Shown: one piece after another, positions 42,790-43,844 of the stretch
How the letters are laid out: each line of letters begins with the position of its first letter
Position numbering within the stretch: position 1 is the first letter of the stretch
From: Bondarzewia mesenterica
Lineage: Eukaryota; Basidiomycota; Agaricomycetes; Russulales; Bondarzewiaceae
DNA length: 43,844 bases
Direction of reading: 5' to 3'
NCBI GenBank assembly: GCA_004802705.1
Contig: SGPL01000275.1
Span: forward strand, 1-43,844
The notes under the pieces: generated by a model
Seen by the model: the letters and a program-made list of their open reading frames with translations, nothing else
Database searches by the model: none
Told to the model about the DNA's origin: nothing
Position numbers and translations under genes: made by a program

Positions 42790-43844
42790 TAGATGTCGTC
42801 GGCATTGACGTTCGTCGTCGTATACGTATCTCGGGTCTTGAAGTAAGTTATCTGTGGATCCGGTGTTGCCAGACCGATTTTTTTTTCATTTTGGATGTTT
42901 CCACTTTGACTTTGATTTCTCTCTTGGTGATATGTTCGATAAATACGTCCACAATGTCACGCTTCAAAATCAGATTTAACAGACGGAAGTCAGTTACTTG
43001 TCGTTCCTTGTTGCAACTGAGTTGGGTCCACAGCCTGGCATATATAGGTTCCTTCTTACAACTGTTGTCTACCTTTTGAGCCATCCCGTACTCACTAGGC
43101 GAGGTGTCGAGCTGACGGCCTGGTACGCGGAGATAAGCGCGCCCACGACGGAAGACAAGTCACTTCGGACTTCCGGAGACCGTCACTTCTCAATCCCGCT
43201 ATTTCAATTTTGAGTACATAGCCCGAGTCCGAGCTGTTGTGTCGGATCCGGTAGCGATAACTGAGGTACGCGAGGACGACGCTGGACGACGTCAATGAAG
43301 GAGAATGAAGGGTTTCTCTAAGTGCGCCTGGTCCATCCACGGCGAGAGCCTGTACGAATGTACCTGAGTATGTATAGCGCCGTTTGAAGGAATATTCGAA
43401 TGTCGTGTCGCGCACGTCCTTCTCGTGGACCGTAGCCATACATGGAGTGCTCAGATAGAAAGGCTGAATCTACGAGGAGTCACAGGTATTTTCCAGTGAC
43501 GGTCTCGTGCCGACGGTCATGCTACTTGGTGAGAGCCTGCCGAGTGTATTCATACTATGAGTTTTCTTTAGCGTGGGCACAACTTCCAACCACGCAGTGG
43601 AGCCAAAAGGCCCCCATTCAAACTTCGTCGACCCCAAATATTGTCTGTGATGCAATGGTTCTTATGAGTGATTTACTACTCAGAGCCAGAACAATCTGGC
43701 TCGGTGGAACCCATAAAATGGAGGGCTATTGTAAGTGGAGCGGGGAATTATTTAAATGCAGCGACGAATCGACTGGAACGTTGTGGCGCCATCTAAGATT
43801 GGAGGGCAAAAGCAGCGGCCGGCCAATCAGGCGCATGCCGGGTT
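42790..43844. other. Intergenic, nothing recognised
   Basis: No credible gene on either strand. A small perfect hairpin (AGCCAGA, 4-base loop, TCTGGCT) sits near 43684-43701. Short frames here lack motifs. Confidence 0.45.

Noticed and set aside
1..43844. CRISPR arrays, prokaryotic defence operons, viral or transposon cores
   Set aside because: The window is eukaryotic with spliced genes; I saw no regular direct-repeat array, terminal repeats with a transposase or reverse transcriptase, or viral replicase motifs.

Overview
This is a nuclear window from a filamentous basidiomycete, most likely an Agaricomycete. The signs are many 44-70 nt GT-AG introns per gene, densely packed short intergenic spaces, an intron-bearing tRNA-Trp, and gene families typical of mushroom-forming fungi: a long-insert G-alpha subunit, a GH79 glucuronidase-type enzyme, a mixed C2H2/Zn2Cys6 transcription factor, a flavin monooxygenase, an LPMO-like secreted protein and a Ran1-type kinase. 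All assignments come from reading translated exons; nothing was searched. Two ambiguous bases (5744, 5762) show that the sequence is draft quality in places.

Layout. 1-160: degenerate GGGCCC-centred minisatellite. 469-2789 (-): decayed Cys-rich gene family member. 4342-5766 (+): 5' part of a Ran1-like kinase joined to an internal piece of the OLA1/YchF ATPase gene, both broken. 6781-8211 (-): unidentified conserved-looking protein with an acidic tail. 8540-9290 (+): broken Ser/Thr-rich frame. 10837-12308 (+): type II membrane, glycosyltransferase-like protein. 12500-12593 (-): tRNA-Trp with a 22 nt intron. 12987-14290 (+): six-exon protein with a possible XRCC4/XLF/PAXX-like head and a basic tail. 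14892-15720 (+): decayed LPMO-like gene. 16875-18986 (-): nine-exon G-alpha gene. 20097-22640: coding-like traces only. 23675-27334 (+): ankyrin protein of about 990 residues with one frameshift and a 552 nt intron. 29005-30764 (+): GH79 enzyme. 31013-34117 (-): zinc-finger transcription factor, convergent with GH79. 35206-38695 (+): 2-oxoglutarate dehydrogenase E1. 39284-40338 (-): RING protein. 40405-42789 (+): flavin monooxygenase with splice-site and frame defects, divergent from the RING gene.

How the genes work together. I see no operon-like logic or secondary-metabolite cluster. Housekeeping genes (OGDH E1, tRNA-Trp, RING protein) sit among secreted or regulatory accessory genes. The striking property is gene decay: about half of the coding loci carry stops, frameshifts, deletions or altered splice sites. 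Some single-base defects could be assembly errors, but the kinase-OLA1 chimera and the LPMO-like remnant carry several independent lesions and look genuinely dead. I found no convincing new biological system. The best leads are the kinase-OLA1 junction, the G-alpha with Ala in place of its catalytic Gln, the splice anomalies of the monooxygenase, and the unassigned 12987-14290 and 6781-8211 proteins.
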